DNA of 21,791 nucleotides from CAYXVU01 sp964468725 (GTDB lineage: Bacteria; Acidobacteriota; Blastocatellia; UBA7656): assembly GCA_964468725.1 (NCBI GenBank), contig CAYXVU010000091.1, positions 1-21,791 on the forward strand, in the 5' to 3' direction. The position numbers were made by a program, and so were the translations under genes. Shown here piece by piece: positions 8,100 through 16,260 of the stretch. Position 1 is the first letter of the stretch. Every line of letters starts with the position of its first letter. Under the pieces are notes generated by a model, which searched no databases, was not told where the DNA came from, and saw only the letters and a list, made by a program, of their open reading frames with translations.

Positions 8100-8192
8100 G
8101 GATTGTGGACGTTGGATTCGAACTCTCGGCTCGCTCGCGATTGTCGATCTAAACTCCGGCAAGCCAAAATCGGAACACCAAAATCCGATTGG
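8100..8192. repeat. Inverted pair of seven-base-phased arrays (GGATTTT type)
   Basis: The plus strand reads GGATTGT GGACGTT GGATTCG at 8100-8120. At 8164-8191 the plus strand reads CCAAAAT CGGAACA CCAAAAT CCGATTG, so the minus strand there carries the same GGATTTT-type heptamers. Both halves keep a strict seven-base period and face each other across about 43 bases. The region is the gap between the lipoprotein and aminotransferase genes. Sequence identity between the halves is low, so the shared feature is the phase and motif, not a perfect stem. Confidence 0.45.
8164..8192 (-). terminator. Possible terminator hairpin after the DUF1573 gene
   Basis: AATCGGA (8168-8174) pairs perfectly with TCCGATT (8184-8190), with a nine-base loop, and two more G-C pairs outside a bulge. 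On the minus strand the hairpin begins two bases after the lipoprotein TAA stop and contains a short TTTT in its descending arm, but no long U-tract follows. It is also part of a heptamer array, so termination may be incidental. Confidence 0.35.
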
Positions 8193-8193
8193 A

Positions 8194-8760
8194 TTATTTC
8201 ACTGTGAAATTTAACTCGACTTGCACACTAGGCTGTGTCGGGTCGTTCGATTTGATGGTTACCGATTTCGTATGCGGCCCGACGGCTTGGCCAGTATCCA
8301 CTTGAACCTTGATCCGCCCGCCTTTACCCGGCGCCAACACTTTGGGAAAGTCCACCGTCGTACAGCCGCAACTGGGTGAGACTGATTCAATGTTCAAGGG
8401 CGAGTGGCCGCTATTCTTCAGTTCGATGAAACGAGTAACCTTTTTCCCTTTCGGTTGCGTACCGAAATCAATCTTGCTGAGCGGCAAAGAAATCTTCGGG
8501 GCATCGGCAGATGGTGCAACCGAGGGGGCAATGGTCGTCGATGTAGCCTGCGGGATGGGCGCGGGCAACACGGCAACGGTTTGCCCGTCAGCGTTTTGTA
8601 TGATGTTGGAATTGGTATTGGTCGTACCATCCTTGCGCTGTGCTGAATCGGTTTGCGGCGCATTGGTATTGGTCGAATTTTCGGGAGCCGTTGAGCAAGC
8701 TGGCGCGAAAAACAATAGTGCGGCAATCAGCAAAGTGCCAAGGTATCGGTTCAGGTTCAT
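8194..8760 (-). CDS. DUF1573 lipoprotein
   Basis: 188 residues from the ATG at 8758-8760; another ATG nine bases upstream is possible. The N-terminus MNLNRYLGTLLIAALLFF ends in a lipobox-like APAC, predicting lipidation at Cys22 and a periplasmic or outer-membrane location. Residues about 23-90 are an Asn/Thr/Gln/Pro/Ala-rich flexible linker. The C-terminal domain (about 95-188) is DUF1573, an immunoglobulin-like beta sandwich. It shows FGTQPKGKKVTRFIELKNSG, the hallmark SCGCT motif, LAPGKGGRIKVQVDT and a final TIKSNDPTQPSVQVEL. The molecular role of DUF1573 is not established. The upstream gene on the same strand is the PIG-L-like protein, ending 56 bases before this start, so the two are probably co-transcribed. 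Confidence 0.85.
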   Translation of the reverse strand: MNLNRYLGTLLIAALLFFAPACSTAPENSTNTNAPQTDSAQRKDGTTNTNSNIIQNADGQTVAVLPAPIPQATSTTIAPSVAPSADAPKISLPLSKIDFGTQPKGKKVTRFIELKNSGHSPLNIESVSPSCGCTTVDFPKVLAPGKGGRIKVQVDTGQAVGPHTKSVTIKSNDPTQPSVQVELNFTVK

Positions 8761-8816
8761 AGCGCACATACTCTATCACAAAAATGGCGGTCTTCAATTG
8801 GCATGTGCTAACCGGC

Positions 8817-11357
8817 TTATTTATTCTGCCCGACGCGGCGCGGTCGCGCGTTGTGAAGCAGGTTCGAAAGCAAGCGGTAAGCGCCCGGGTTGGCCGCCAT
8901 CACCTGCTTGCCAAAATCGAGGCTGGTAAACACAAATACCCCTTCTCCGAATTTCGCTGTCAGTAATAACCCTTGGCTCGGTTCTTCACCTGGGTCTGCG
9001 GCTTCGAGCAGAGGAGTATAGTCGCCTGCCCATTCAGTTGGCAGATGCCGCGCGCGATCTTGTGACCAGTTCTCAAAGTCGGCTGCAACGATGCGGTTGG
9101 GCAAGTTCAAAAGAGGATGCTCGGCGGCGAGAATTTTTACCCGTGAATTTTCCGCAGTCAGGTGATGGTTCGACATCCGGATGGAGAAGGGAGCGAGCGA
9201 TTGACCCGCTGCGTTCCAATCTTCGGCCTGTTGAAAGAGAACGATCAACTTGCCGCCGCGTTGTACATAGTCGAGCAAGCAGCCTTTGAGCGAGTCGCTG
9301 ATGTTCAGGCCTTTGCCCGTAGATTCGCCGATGAGAATGGCGTCGTATTTTTCATACACTTTGCACGCGCTCGTCGTCGGCGCTGAGGCCAGCGATTGGC
9401 TCCCATGCTCGTACGTCTGATGCGGCGGGCTGACTGTCTCATTAGTTGCGCCGAGTTGGTTAAGGGCAAAAGGTAGCCACTCGTCGGCATTCAGTAGGCC
9501 AACGATTTGACCGTCTAACGGTTCCAATTCAGTCACATGAAGAGGAATTTTTACTGCCGCAATGGGGTCTGGCGGTGCAGGCTTTTCCCTGCGAATTTCG
9601 ATGAGGATGTCAGGATTGAGCGGCGGTTGAAGAATCGGCAACCGTAATTTCAATCGCACCCCGACCTCTTCGTCTTCGCGCGTAAAAGAGAGGTGTAGCG
9701 GCTCATACTCTTCTTCGGTAACCACTAGCGGAACTACCCATAGGGCACACGAGAAAGCCGCCTTCGTACGATTGCGAACGACGATTTCAACTGTGCTATT
9801 GCGCGGTGCGGTCTGCTTGGGCAACACGAAGAACGGAGGCGTAAGGATTTCAAGGTCGGCAGCCACATCATAAAACGCGACAGCGCGCAGCACTAATGTC
9901 GTATCACCGAGTTTGGCTTCGGCTAGGGCTTCCAGTTGATGACCGGGCACATGATCTAGTTGGCGGGCGCGCATAAGGCTTGCCGGATAATAGTCTTCTG
10001 TGGCAAACCGCTCATTGAGGGACGGCAACGGCGCATCGGACGGAACCTCCAGTTTGAGCGTTTCGGAGATGGCGCGATAGGCAGGCGCTTCGACAGGGCT
10101 GGTGATTATGAATTCAACTCGTCTCCCCGCGAGCGCCAAACCGTCCGGTTTATAAAAGACCGCAGGCACAGGGTCTCGACTGCGATTCTGTAGCCGGAGT
10201 TGCGCCTGCAAAGTCTGCCCCCGTATTACCGTTCGATCATCAAGTTGAATATCAAACTCAAAGCCGAGAAGCAGAGCAAGCGCCCGATCAAGCGTCTCGA
10301 TAAATCGCAAGATGCGAAAGGCCTGTTCGCCATACTTTTCTTGTAAATCTTGTGCCGCCGCTTCCGTGCGCTTTTCCAGCAGCTTCTCTTTGAGCGCCGC
10401 AATCAAGAGTTCCGGTTTGGTCAACGCTTGTTGCGGAGTCAACAGTCCGGCGCGCGGCAAACTGAGAGAGGTTTGCAGGCGATTTGGCAGGCTCACGCCA
10501 TCAAGGAATGTCGCAGCAGTCGGCAGACTCTTTTCGCCAAAGGAGCGCGCCAGTTGATAGAGCGTGTGGTCAGAAACCTGACGATCCTGCGCGCCCGCCA
10601 AGCGTGCGGCTTGCCTGCCGATCTCCGCATAGCTGTGTCCCCGCGCCGCATCAAATTCGTTTATCGGAACGCTGACATCGGCAGCCGTTGTTTGTGACTC
10701 TTGAAAAAATAGTTGCGCTTGCCAGGGGTCAAGACCGGCTTGCGAGAAGCGTTCGCGGTCGGCGGATACTTCAAACGCTTCGAAGGCAATCTGCGCCAGC
10801 GCTTTCTGTTGCCCGTTGATCGGTGAGGGTGCATTTGCCATTAAGAGAACGTCCGGGCGGAGCAGGCGTATGGCTTTGACCATCTTTTCCAGCGCAATGT
10901 GGCGTTTCCAAATGCGCAAAGCCTCTTCGGCAGACTTCGAATCGCCAAAATCCGACAAGCCGAGAAAATAGATGTCAGCGCCCACTCGATGAGCGGCGGC
11001 AACCGCTTTGCGAGTGTTGAGCAAGGCCGCTTGGTTGGTGAAACTGACCGCCGCCAGTTGCCTCTCCGATTCATGGCGAGTGGCACAGACGATGACGGTA
11101 CGCGCCCCCAGCTTTCTCCGACAGTAGGCAAGGGTTGCAAAGTCCACTTCAGCGACATTAGCGGCGAGCGCCATCACGGTGAAGGGAGCGGTCAGCTCCT
11201 TCAATGACTGGTCGAGCGCGAGCAGCCCGCGCTCTTCGATGAAGGTCTCTGCAACCGGGTCGCTGAATTCGCGGGTTTCTTCTCTGACGACTTGCGCCAA
11301 TCCCAACCGAGGAGTTAGCAGCAACAGCAATAGCAATCTGACAATTATGGTCTTCAT
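8817..11357 (-). CDS. Secreted PIG-L (LmbE)-like pseudoenzyme with C-terminal GATase1-like domain
   Basis: 846 residues. The ATG at 11355-11357 is chosen over 11387 because AGGA lies about nine bases upstream and a signal peptide (MKTIIVRLLLLLLLTPRLGL-AQ) follows at once. Residues about 58-200 align without gaps in key blocks to large exported PIG-L deacetylases: VMALAANVAEVDFATLAY, ARTVIVCATRHESE, GADIYFLGLSDFG, KSAEEALRIW, LRPDVLLM and AFEVSADRERF. The zinc site is lost, however. The family AHPDD reads ANVAE (Asn67, Ala69, Glu70) and the distal HH reads QQ (183-184). The middle (about 360-640) looks like beta-sandwich domains; the C-terminus (about 680-840) is the GATase1-like fold seen in these proteins, with LLDYVQRGGKLIVLFQ, HPLLNLPNRI and GEGVFVFTSLDFG. 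It is therefore likely a non-catalytic binder, a conclusion drawn from motif loss. Its own promoter lies at 11403-11432. Confidence 0.82.
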   Translation of the reverse strand: MKTIIVRLLLLLLLTPRLGLAQVVREETREFSDPVAETFIEERGLLALDQSLKELTAPFTVMALAANVAEVDFATLAYCRRKLGARTVIVCATRHESERQLAAVSFTNQAALLNTRKAVAAAHRVGADIYFLGLSDFGDSKSAEEALRIWKRHIALEKMVKAIRLLRPDVLLMANAPSPINGQQKALAQIAFEAFEVSADRERFSQAGLDPWQAQLFFQESQTTAADVSVPINEFDAARGHSYAEIGRQAARLAGAQDRQVSDHTLYQLARSFGEKSLPTAATFLDGVSLPNRLQTSLSLPRAGLLTPQQALTKPELLIAALKEKLLEKRTEAAAQDLQEKYGEQAFRILRFIETLDRALALLLGFEFDIQLDDRTVIRGQTLQAQLRLQNRSRDPVPAVFYKPDGLALAGRRVEFIITSPVEAPAYRAISETLKLEVPSDAPLPSLNERFATEDYYPASLMRARQLDHVPGHQLEALAEAKLGDTTLVLRAVAFYDVAADLEILTPPFFVLPKQTAPRNSTVEIVVRNRTKAAFSCALWVVPLVVTEEEYEPLHLSFTREDEEVGVRLKLRLPILQPPLNPDILIEIRREKPAPPDPIAAVKIPLHVTELEPLDGQIVGLLNADEWLPFALNQLGATNETVSPPHQTYEHGSQSLASAPTTSACKVYEKYDAILIGESTGKGLNISDSLKGCLLDYVQRGGKLIVLFQQAEDWNAAGQSLAPFSIRMSNHHLTAENSRVKILAAEHPLLNLPNRIVAADFENWSQDRARHLPTEWAGDYTPLLEAADPGEEPSQGLLLTAKFGEGVFVFTSLDFGKQVMAANPGAYRLLSNLLHNARPRRVGQNK

Positions 11358-11402
11358 GAATCTTTGTCCTGATGATATAACGCTCATCAGCGAGCCGCGA
11401 TC

Positions 11403-11432
11403 ATTTTATCTTTCTGTCGCCCAATGATTCAA
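11403..11432 (-). promoter_or_regulatory. Candidate promoter for the PIG-L-like gene
   Basis: On the minus strand TTGAAT (plus coordinates 11427-11432), 18 bases, then TAAAAT (11403-11408). The -10 matches five of six bases and the -35 four of six. The predicted start is about 40 bases before the ATG at 11357. The 18-base spacer matches the two promoters near 4600-4700. Confidence 0.5.
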
Positions 11433-11493
11433 AGTTTCACCGGGAAAGGGCAAGCGCGCAGACGCAACTGCCCTGCGCCGGAGCGCCTGCTGA

Positions 11494-11524
11494 TTGACAT
11501 ACTGACGCACCCATCTTCTATACT
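11494..11524 (+). promoter_or_regulatory. Candidate promoter for the PTPS-related membrane protein gene
   Basis: A perfect -35 TTGACA (11494-11499) is followed after 19 bases by TATACT (11519-11524), five of six to the -10 consensus. The spacer is longer than ideal. The start codon at 11552 would follow a leader of about 20 bases. Confidence 0.42.
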
Positions 11525-11551
11525 CCACGCTTTGTCGAAAGAGCTGAAACA

Positions 11552-13591
11552 ATGACTACAGAGTTGAACAGCCGCCCCACCATTCAAGCAGAAACTGCCC
11601 GCCGGGAAGATCGCATTCGCTGGCCTATACAACTTGCGATTCTCATTGTCGGAGTCTCCGCCCTCGCTGTGTTGCCCTTCTTCTTCTTAGGAAGCACTGA
11701 CCAGGCGAGCCTCTTTGAATTCCGAATGCCGTACACGCACGACATTCATCTGCATTACGAGCAGATGGAATCCTTTCATCAAGGCTTGACCAGTGGCGAA
11801 ATCTATCCGCGTTGGGAGGAGGATACCAATCGCGGATTTGGCGCGCCGACGACAAGCTATTATCCGGTTGGCATCTATTACCTCACCTCATTCGGTTATG
11901 CACTTTTCGGTAGTTGGGTCAGCGCTCTCGTCATCGCGCACCTGTTGATGATGGTCGCTTCATTGGCTGCCGCTTATCTTTACATTCGCCGAACGGTATC
12001 GCGCGCTGCCGCTGCCCTTGCTGCCATCGCCTATGCCTTTTTGCCATATCACCTCATTGATCAATATCAACGCGGTGCGCTTGCGGAACTGCTCAGCTTC
12101 GTTTGGATGCCGCTGATTCTCTATTTTGCGGAAAGACTATTTGCTCTGACGCAAGAACTGACTGCTAACCGACGAGCCTGGGTGTCGCGCACTTTGCTCA
12201 ACGGTTCCGGTCTGGCTTTGAGCCTCGGGGCGTTCATATGGTCACATCCGCCAACCGCCTATCAGTTTCTTCTGTCTTTTGCGGTCTTCGCATTGTTGGC
12301 CGCGCGGTTGTATCGAAGCGTCAAAGGGCTGGTTCTGATCGGCATCGCGTCGGCCTTCGGGTTAGGGCTTTCCGCCGCGTATATGTTGCCTGCCGCTCTC
12401 GAACAAGATTTGATTCGCCACGAATATGTGTCAGAAAGCTGGCCTTATCACGCCAGCTATGTCTTTTGGCACAAGCTGCCGTTCGCGCAATACCACCAAC
12501 CCTTTTTCAATTTGCTGAATGCGAATTGGATACTGTGCGCCGCCGCCATCGTGATATGCCTCGTTGCCCTCTTCATCCTCAACCCAAAAAGGGAGGAAAG
12601 AGAAAGCGGCATGGGAGACGAGGGGATGGCAGAAGGCAAGGGGGAAGTGGAACATTTGCAGTCGGACGTTATCTCATCTGCCCACATCAACAAAGGTTCA
12701 AATACCGGCAACCCATTCTTGACTACCGACAATCGTTGGCCATTGAAACGCAGTGTGCTGTTATGGGCGACGATTGGCAGTTTCGCCAGCTTTATGATGA
12801 CGCGCGCATCACAACCCATCGGGCAATTCATCCCGAAAATTGATATCGGCGTGTTCACCTGGCGGATGATGTCCATCACGACCTTGGCCGTCGCATTGCT
12901 GGTCGGCGCTGTTATGCAAGCTGCGCTGACTGCACGTGCGCACGGGAGGCGCGCCGCCTATATCAAACTGGCTGCCATTGCCATCTTTATCACCTTTGCC
13001 TCCGTCTCTTTTAGTGTTGCCGCTGTGATGAGTCCGATTTACAAAGCTGCCGTCTTTGTGCCGGAGACCGAGCACATCAATGATGCGATGATTCCGCGCA
13101 CCGCGCCGAAAAACCCGCGCGAGCTGCCGCTGGTGCCAGAGGCCGAACTTGCAAATGGAAACGGGACGATTGCTCTAGAGCAGTGGCAACCACAGCATCG
13201 CCGATTGCAGGTCGAAGTAGAGGTCACCGATCAATTGCTGATTCGTACTTTTGATTTTCCCGGCTGGAAGGTCACGGTGAATGGTCAACCGGCCACCGTC
13301 ACCCTCGGAGAAGCGGTACGGGTTAAACCTCGCGGAGGTGACGAGAGATTAGAACGCGCCCTCACTTATGATGCGAGTGCGAATACAGGCGAAGAGGAGG
13401 TGATTGGCACAGAGCCGATGGGCGATATAGTGATTGCACTAGAGCCCGGACGGTATGATGTACAGTTGGATTTTACGGACACGCCTGCGCGTCGCACAGG
13501 CCGTTGGGCTACTATGCTTACAGTTGTCGTTGTTGTGAGCGCTATTGTGTTCGCCTATCTGTTGGCGCGCCGACAGGAGGCTGCGAAGTAA
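11552..13591 (+). CDS. Multi-pass membrane protein, PTPS-related/YfhO-like (GT-C-type architecture)
   Basis: 679 residues. After a cytoplasmic tail there is a first membrane helix (about 27-47). Then comes the family block THDIHLHYEQMESF with GEIYPRW, GFGAPTTSYYPVGIYYL, typical of the '6-pyruvoyl-tetrahydropterin synthase-related' membrane family, which despite its name resembles GT-C glycosyltransferases: the D-x-H region forms a periplasmic loop after helix one. Around ten more hydrophobic segments follow. The C-terminal part (about 550-650) is a soluble beta domain with FDFPGWKVTVNGQPA and ALEPGRYDVQLDFTDTPARR, as in YfhO-type proteins, followed by a final membrane helix. A function in transfer of a lipid-linked sugar to a surface polymer is possible but unproven. 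The loop at about 345-400 is a polar, purine-rich low-complexity insert (12583-12745). The divergent promoter region upstream is shared with the PIG-L-like gene. Confidence 0.78.
   Translation: MTTELNSRPTIQAETARREDRIRWPIQLAILIVGVSALAVLPFFFLGSTDQASLFEFRMPYTHDIHLHYEQMESFHQGLTSGEIYPRWEEDTNRGFGAPTTSYYPVGIYYLTSFGYALFGSWVSALVIAHLLMMVASLAAAYLYIRRTVSRAAAALAAIAYAFLPYHLIDQYQRGALAELLSFVWMPLILYFAERLFALTQELTANRRAWVSRTLLNGSGLALSLGAFIWSHPPTAYQFLLSFAVFALLAARLYRSVKGLVLIGIASAFGLGLSAAYMLPAALEQDLIRHEYVSESWPYHASYVFWHKLPFAQYHQPFFNLLNANWILCAAAIVICLVALFILNPKREERESGMGDEGMAEGKGEVEHLQSDVISSAHINKGSNTGNPFLTTDNRWPLKRSVLLWATIGSFASFMMTRASQPIGQFIPKIDIGVFTWRMMSITTLAVALLVGAVMQAALTARAHGRRAAYIKLAAIAIFITFASVSFSVAAVMSPIYKAAVFVPETEHINDAMIPRTAPKNPRELPLVPEAELANGNGTIALEQWQPQHRRLQVEVEVTDQLLIRTFDFPGWKVTVNGQPATVTLGEAVRVKPRGGDERLERALTYDASANTGEEEVIGTEPMGDIVIALEPGRYDVQLDFTDTPARRTGRWATMLTVVVVVSAIVFAYLLARRQEAAK
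12583..12745 (+). repeat. Purine-rich low-complexity insert inside the PTPS-related gene
   Basis: From about 12586 to 12650 the coding strand is almost only purines, giving a polar KREERESGMGDEGMAEGKG segment between two membrane helices, followed by an Asn/Thr/Ser-rich stretch. Composition is unlike the surrounding hydrophobic codons and resembles the purine-rich strand of the PurM leader at 20988-21106. Confidence 0.45.
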
Positions 13592-13711
13592 GAGCGAAGA
13601 GAAGAGTAGCTGGCAGGGCGCAGGATTGCAGGCGGGGAAGAGGCGAAGAGGCGATGATCGAGTGAAGGGAGTGCCGAAGCTCGTTACGAGGGGCGATCCT
13701 CTCCTCCATAA

Positions 13712-13775
13712 CTTTCAATCTGTTACCTACAACCGTCGGCTTCTCATCTTCCTGCACAACCGCTAACTGACAACC
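13712..13775 (+). repeat. Degenerate seven-base-phased arrays upstream of the TPR gene
   Basis: CTTTCAA TCTGTTA CCTACAA CC (13712-13734) keeps a seven-base phase with a CCTTCAA-like consensus. A second set, CACAACC GCTAACT GACAACC, occupies 13755-13775. They follow a purine-rich stretch at about 13592-13680 containing AGGCGAAG/AGGCGATG repeats. The gap between 13592 and 13850 holds no gene that I can support; its last part is the promoter of the TPR gene. Confidence 0.38.
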
Positions 13776-13780
13776 CTTGC

Positions 13781-13809
13781 TTGACACCGCTAGGCCTGTG
13801 CTTAACAAT
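13781..13809 (+). promoter_or_regulatory. Candidate sigma70-type promoter for the TPR-HTH gene
   Basis: A perfect TTGACA (13781-13786), a 17-base spacer and AACAAT (13804-13809, four of six to TATAAT). The ATG at 13851 would follow a leader of about 35 bases that includes the strong Shine-Dalgarno. Confidence 0.5.
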
Positions 13810-13840
13810 GCCCTCTCCACACCAGCCCATCACACCGTTC

Positions 13841-13850
13841 AGGAGGAGAC
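13841..13850 (+). promoter_or_regulatory. Strong ribosome binding site of the TPR-HTH gene
   Basis: AGGAGGAGAC lies immediately before the ATG at 13851, with AGGAGG about four bases from it. It is the longest anti-Shine-Dalgarno match seen in this window and fixes the start. Confidence 0.7.
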
Positions 13851-15290
13851 ATGTCAGTTGCCGTTTCAGACCTGACTTCATTCGAAGCGCTCAGAGAGAT
13901 CGGTGACTATGACAAACTCGCCACATCGCTGCCCGACCAGTGGCAGGCGTTGCCGCCCTTTCAAGAATCAGCGTTGCGCTTGCGTCTGCTGGTTGCGGAA
14001 ACCAAAGGCCATTTTCGGCAGGTGGATGAGATGCGTGCTCTGCTTGCGCCGTACCTCGAAAGCGTTCAGTTGGTGCCCTTCGGTTTCGTTGCCCGCGTCT
14101 TGGTTGCAGCTTCGCATTATCATTACCTGAATGCCAATCCTGAAGACTCGTTGCACGCGGCAACCCTTGCGCGCAAGATTGCTGCCGCCAGAGAAGAGGA
14201 TTTTGTATTGGGAGAAGCGGTGCAAAAGGAAGGACAGGCGTTATGTTTGTTCAACCGCACCGATGAAGCCTTCGAGAAATTCAATGAGGCGATTTCGATT
14301 TACGCATCGCAAACCCGCGCCTACCGCGTCGGCATCGCGCAGCTCTGTCTCGGCACGATGCTCAATCGCTGGTGCCGATTCGAAGACGCGCTCACCGCAT
14401 TGGAACGCAGCCTCAAAACCTTGTTGCGTTGCCACGACGAACATTCCATTGCGGTAACCCGTCTGCAACTGGCGCAGGCGCTCAATGCGCTCGGCAAACA
14501 CGACTTGGCCTTTAGTTATTTGCAACTCGCCTGTTCTCATTTCAAGAAAGCGAATCTGGAAGATTATTGGCGGCAATCATTGAACGCCACAGCGGAGACC
14601 TGCGTTTGGATCAAACTCTATGAGAAGGCCGAGCGGTGTATTAGCCAGCTTGGCGAAGACGCCGAGACGCTCGAAATTCGCGCCCGCTCTTTTCTGGCGC
14701 GCAAAATATGGGATCAAGCCGAAGGGACCCTGATGGCCGCCTACGAATTGGCTGAAGGCCACGACAACCCTGCATACCTGGCAAAAACGTTACGCACATT
14801 GGCACGCTATCATCTGCAACAGGGGCGCGAAGCCGAAGCGGAATCGGCTCTGCGGCACTCTCTCAGCCTGTTGCAGACGCCTGAGACGGCGCATCTTGAA
14901 ATCGAAGTCAAAGCGCTGTTGATTCAAGCGATCCATTCGCACAGTCCGTCAGAGGCTTGCTGGATGATGTCGGAAGTCGAAGCGGCGTTGGGGAATCGCC
15001 CGCTGCCGCAGTTGAGAAGGGAGGTGCGCGCGGCGCGGAAAAAGATTGACTCGCTCGAACAGGAGCACTTCTTCATCCTCTCGGACGCCGAGATTCCGCG
15101 ACTGGCGGTCGCCAAAAACGGTTTATTGAAATGGCTGTGGGGGCGCGCCTTGCATAAAGCCAAAGGCAATGCGCGGGAAGCGGCAAAGATTTTGGGCGTC
15201 ACTCCGGCTTACATTCGCCGCTTGACCAAGATGATCCCGCGCGATCTGCTCAAGACCAGTCGCAAGAAGTATAAGCGCAAACAGACTTGA
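13851..15290 (+). CDS. TPR-repeat protein with C-terminal Fis-like helix-turn-helix (putative regulator)
   Basis: 479 residues, cytoplasmic, no signal peptide. Residues about 15-395 are helical repeats of tetratricopeptide type, for example ALCLFNRTDEAFEKFNEAI, GTMLNRWCRFEDALTALERS, AQALNALGKHDLAFSYLQLA and ARYHLQQGREAEAESALRHS. The C-terminal part (about 423-470) contains LWGRALHKAKGNAREAAKIL followed by GVTPAYIRRLTKM, a Fis-type HTH (HTH_8) in which A-A-K-I-L-G-V begins the turn, and then a Lys/Arg-rich tail. This architecture suggests DNA binding controlled by protein contacts through the TPR scaffold, but there is no sigma54 activation module or receiver domain. The AraC-family gene starts 31 bases after its stop, suggesting co-transcription. 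Target genes are unknown; the downstream secreted protein is a candidate. Confidence 0.8.
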   Translation: MSVAVSDLTSFEALREIGDYDKLATSLPDQWQALPPFQESALRLRLLVAETKGHFRQVDEMRALLAPYLESVQLVPFGFVARVLVAASHYHYLNANPEDSLHAATLARKIAAAREEDFVLGEAVQKEGQALCLFNRTDEAFEKFNEAISIYASQTRAYRVGIAQLCLGTMLNRWCRFEDALTALERSLKTLLRCHDEHSIAVTRLQLAQALNALGKHDLAFSYLQLACSHFKKANLEDYWRQSLNATAETCVWIKLYEKAERCISQLGEDAETLEIRARSFLARKIWDQAEGTLMAAYELAEGHDNPAYLAKTLRTLARYHLQQGREAEAESALRHSLSLLQTPETAHLEIEVKALLIQAIHSHSPSEACWMMSEVEAALGNRPLPQLRREVRAARKKIDSLEQEHFFILSDAEIPRLAVAKNGLLKWLWGRALHKAKGNAREAAKILGVTPAYIRRLTKMIPRDLLKTSRKKYKRKQT

Positions 15291-15321
15291 ATGGCCGTCA
15301 GGATTCTGGCGTAATGAAGCA

Positions 15322-16185
15322 GTGAAGAAAAAGGCGCGCACATGGCAGATTGATGTTTGGCATTTGCCGGAGATTGGCATCGGCGAACTCAAACGCGGCA
15401 TCGCCTTTGCCCACACCTACCCGCAACACATTCACGAAGAGTATCAGTTCTGTTTTATTCAGGCAGGTGGCGGCGAATTGCGCTATCGCGGCAGCCATCA
15501 CCCAACCCCGGCCAGCAGCCTCTTCATCGTTCACCCCGGCGAAGTGCATTCCAACATGACGGAGGATGAATCGGGCTGTTCCTTCTATACGACTTACTTG
15601 CCGATTGAACGGATGCAAGCGGCGCGCAATGAATTGCTCAGTCCGAGCCGGAGCCTGCCCTTCTTCAAAGAGACCGTGATTTATGATGCCCGGACAATTG
15701 CTCTCTGTCGTGTACTGTTCGACAACTTAGTATCTTCGACCAGCGAGTTAGAGCGGGAAACCTACCTGCTCGGTTTTTTGATTCACCTGATTGAGCACTT
15801 TTCGAGCGAGCGACCACCTGCCCGCCTACTCAAACAGGAGCGGCAACTGATGCGACGCGTGCGCGACTATCTGATTGAGCATTACGCCGACAACATTCGC
15901 CTCGACCAACTGGCGCAGATGACCGGGTTGAGTCCGCATTATGTCAATCGCGTCTTCGCTTCGGTTTACGGTCTGCCGCCGCACGCCTATCAAACACAGG
16001 TGCGCATCGCCCGCGCCCGACAGCTTTTGCAAAAAGGCTGGCCACTCTCTTTCGTCGCTTCCTACACAGGCTTTGCCGATCAAAGCCACTTTACACGCCA
16101 ATTCAAAAAGCTCTTTGGTTTTACTCCCGGACTGTATTGCAAGGAGCGCAAGAACGTTCAAGACATCCATATGTGGGTAGAGTAG
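15322..16185 (+). CDS. AraC-family transcriptional regulator with cupin sensor domain
   Basis: 287 residues from a GTG start at 15322; no in-frame ATG lies closer to the conserved region and the ribosome binding site is weak, so initiation may depend on the TPR gene just upstream. The N-terminal half (about 15-150) is an AraC-type cupin: HTYPQHIHEEYQFCFIQAGG, then SLFIVHPGEVHSN, with the His residues typical of the ligand pocket. The C-terminal half (about 175-280) is HTH_18 with two helix-turn-helix units, LDQLAQMTGLSPHYVNRVF and LSFVASYTGFADQSHFTRQF, then KKLFGFTPGLY. Regulators of this class usually respond to a small metabolite, often a sugar or aromatic compound; the ligand here cannot be inferred. 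The following secreted beta-sandwich gene, 75 bases downstream, is a plausible target. Confidence 0.9.
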   Translation: MKKKARTWQIDVWHLPEIGIGELKRGIAFAHTYPQHIHEEYQFCFIQAGGGELRYRGSHHPTPASSLFIVHPGEVHSNMTEDESGCSFYTTYLPIERMQAARNELLSPSRSLPFFKETVIYDARTIALCRVLFDNLVSSTSELERETYLLGFLIHLIEHFSSERPPARLLKQERQLMRRVRDYLIEHYADNIRLDQLAQMTGLSPHYVNRVFASVYGLPPHAYQTQVRIARARQLLQKGWPLSFVASYTGFADQSHFTRQFKKLFGFTPGLYCKERKNVQDIHMWVE

Positions 16186-16242
16186 GCTTCCGGCAGGCTG
16201 CTCTCTGTGCGCTTCGGCCATAGAGGCGGTCGGTGATTTTTC

Positions 16243-16249
16243 AAGGAGG
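16243..16249 (+). promoter_or_regulatory. Ribosome binding site of the secreted beta-sandwich gene
   Basis: AAGGAGG with an 11-base spacing to the ATG at 16261. The match is strong although the spacing is slightly long. Confidence 0.55.
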
Positions 16250-16260
16250 CTCAATCCATC

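Noticed and set aside
7546..8100. Plus-strand 184-codon open frame opposite the aminotransferase
   Set aside because: The minus strand carries a complete set of PLP-enzyme motifs here; the plus frame has none.
8309..8929. Plus-strand 206-codon open frame opposite the DUF1573 gene
   Set aside because: It is antisense to a lipoprotein with a clear lipobox and SCGCT motif; no independent evidence for coding.
12238..12843. Plus-strand 201-codon open frame inside the PTPS-related gene
   Set aside because: It is in another frame of a convincing membrane protein; Arg/Cys-rich shadow composition and no family motif.
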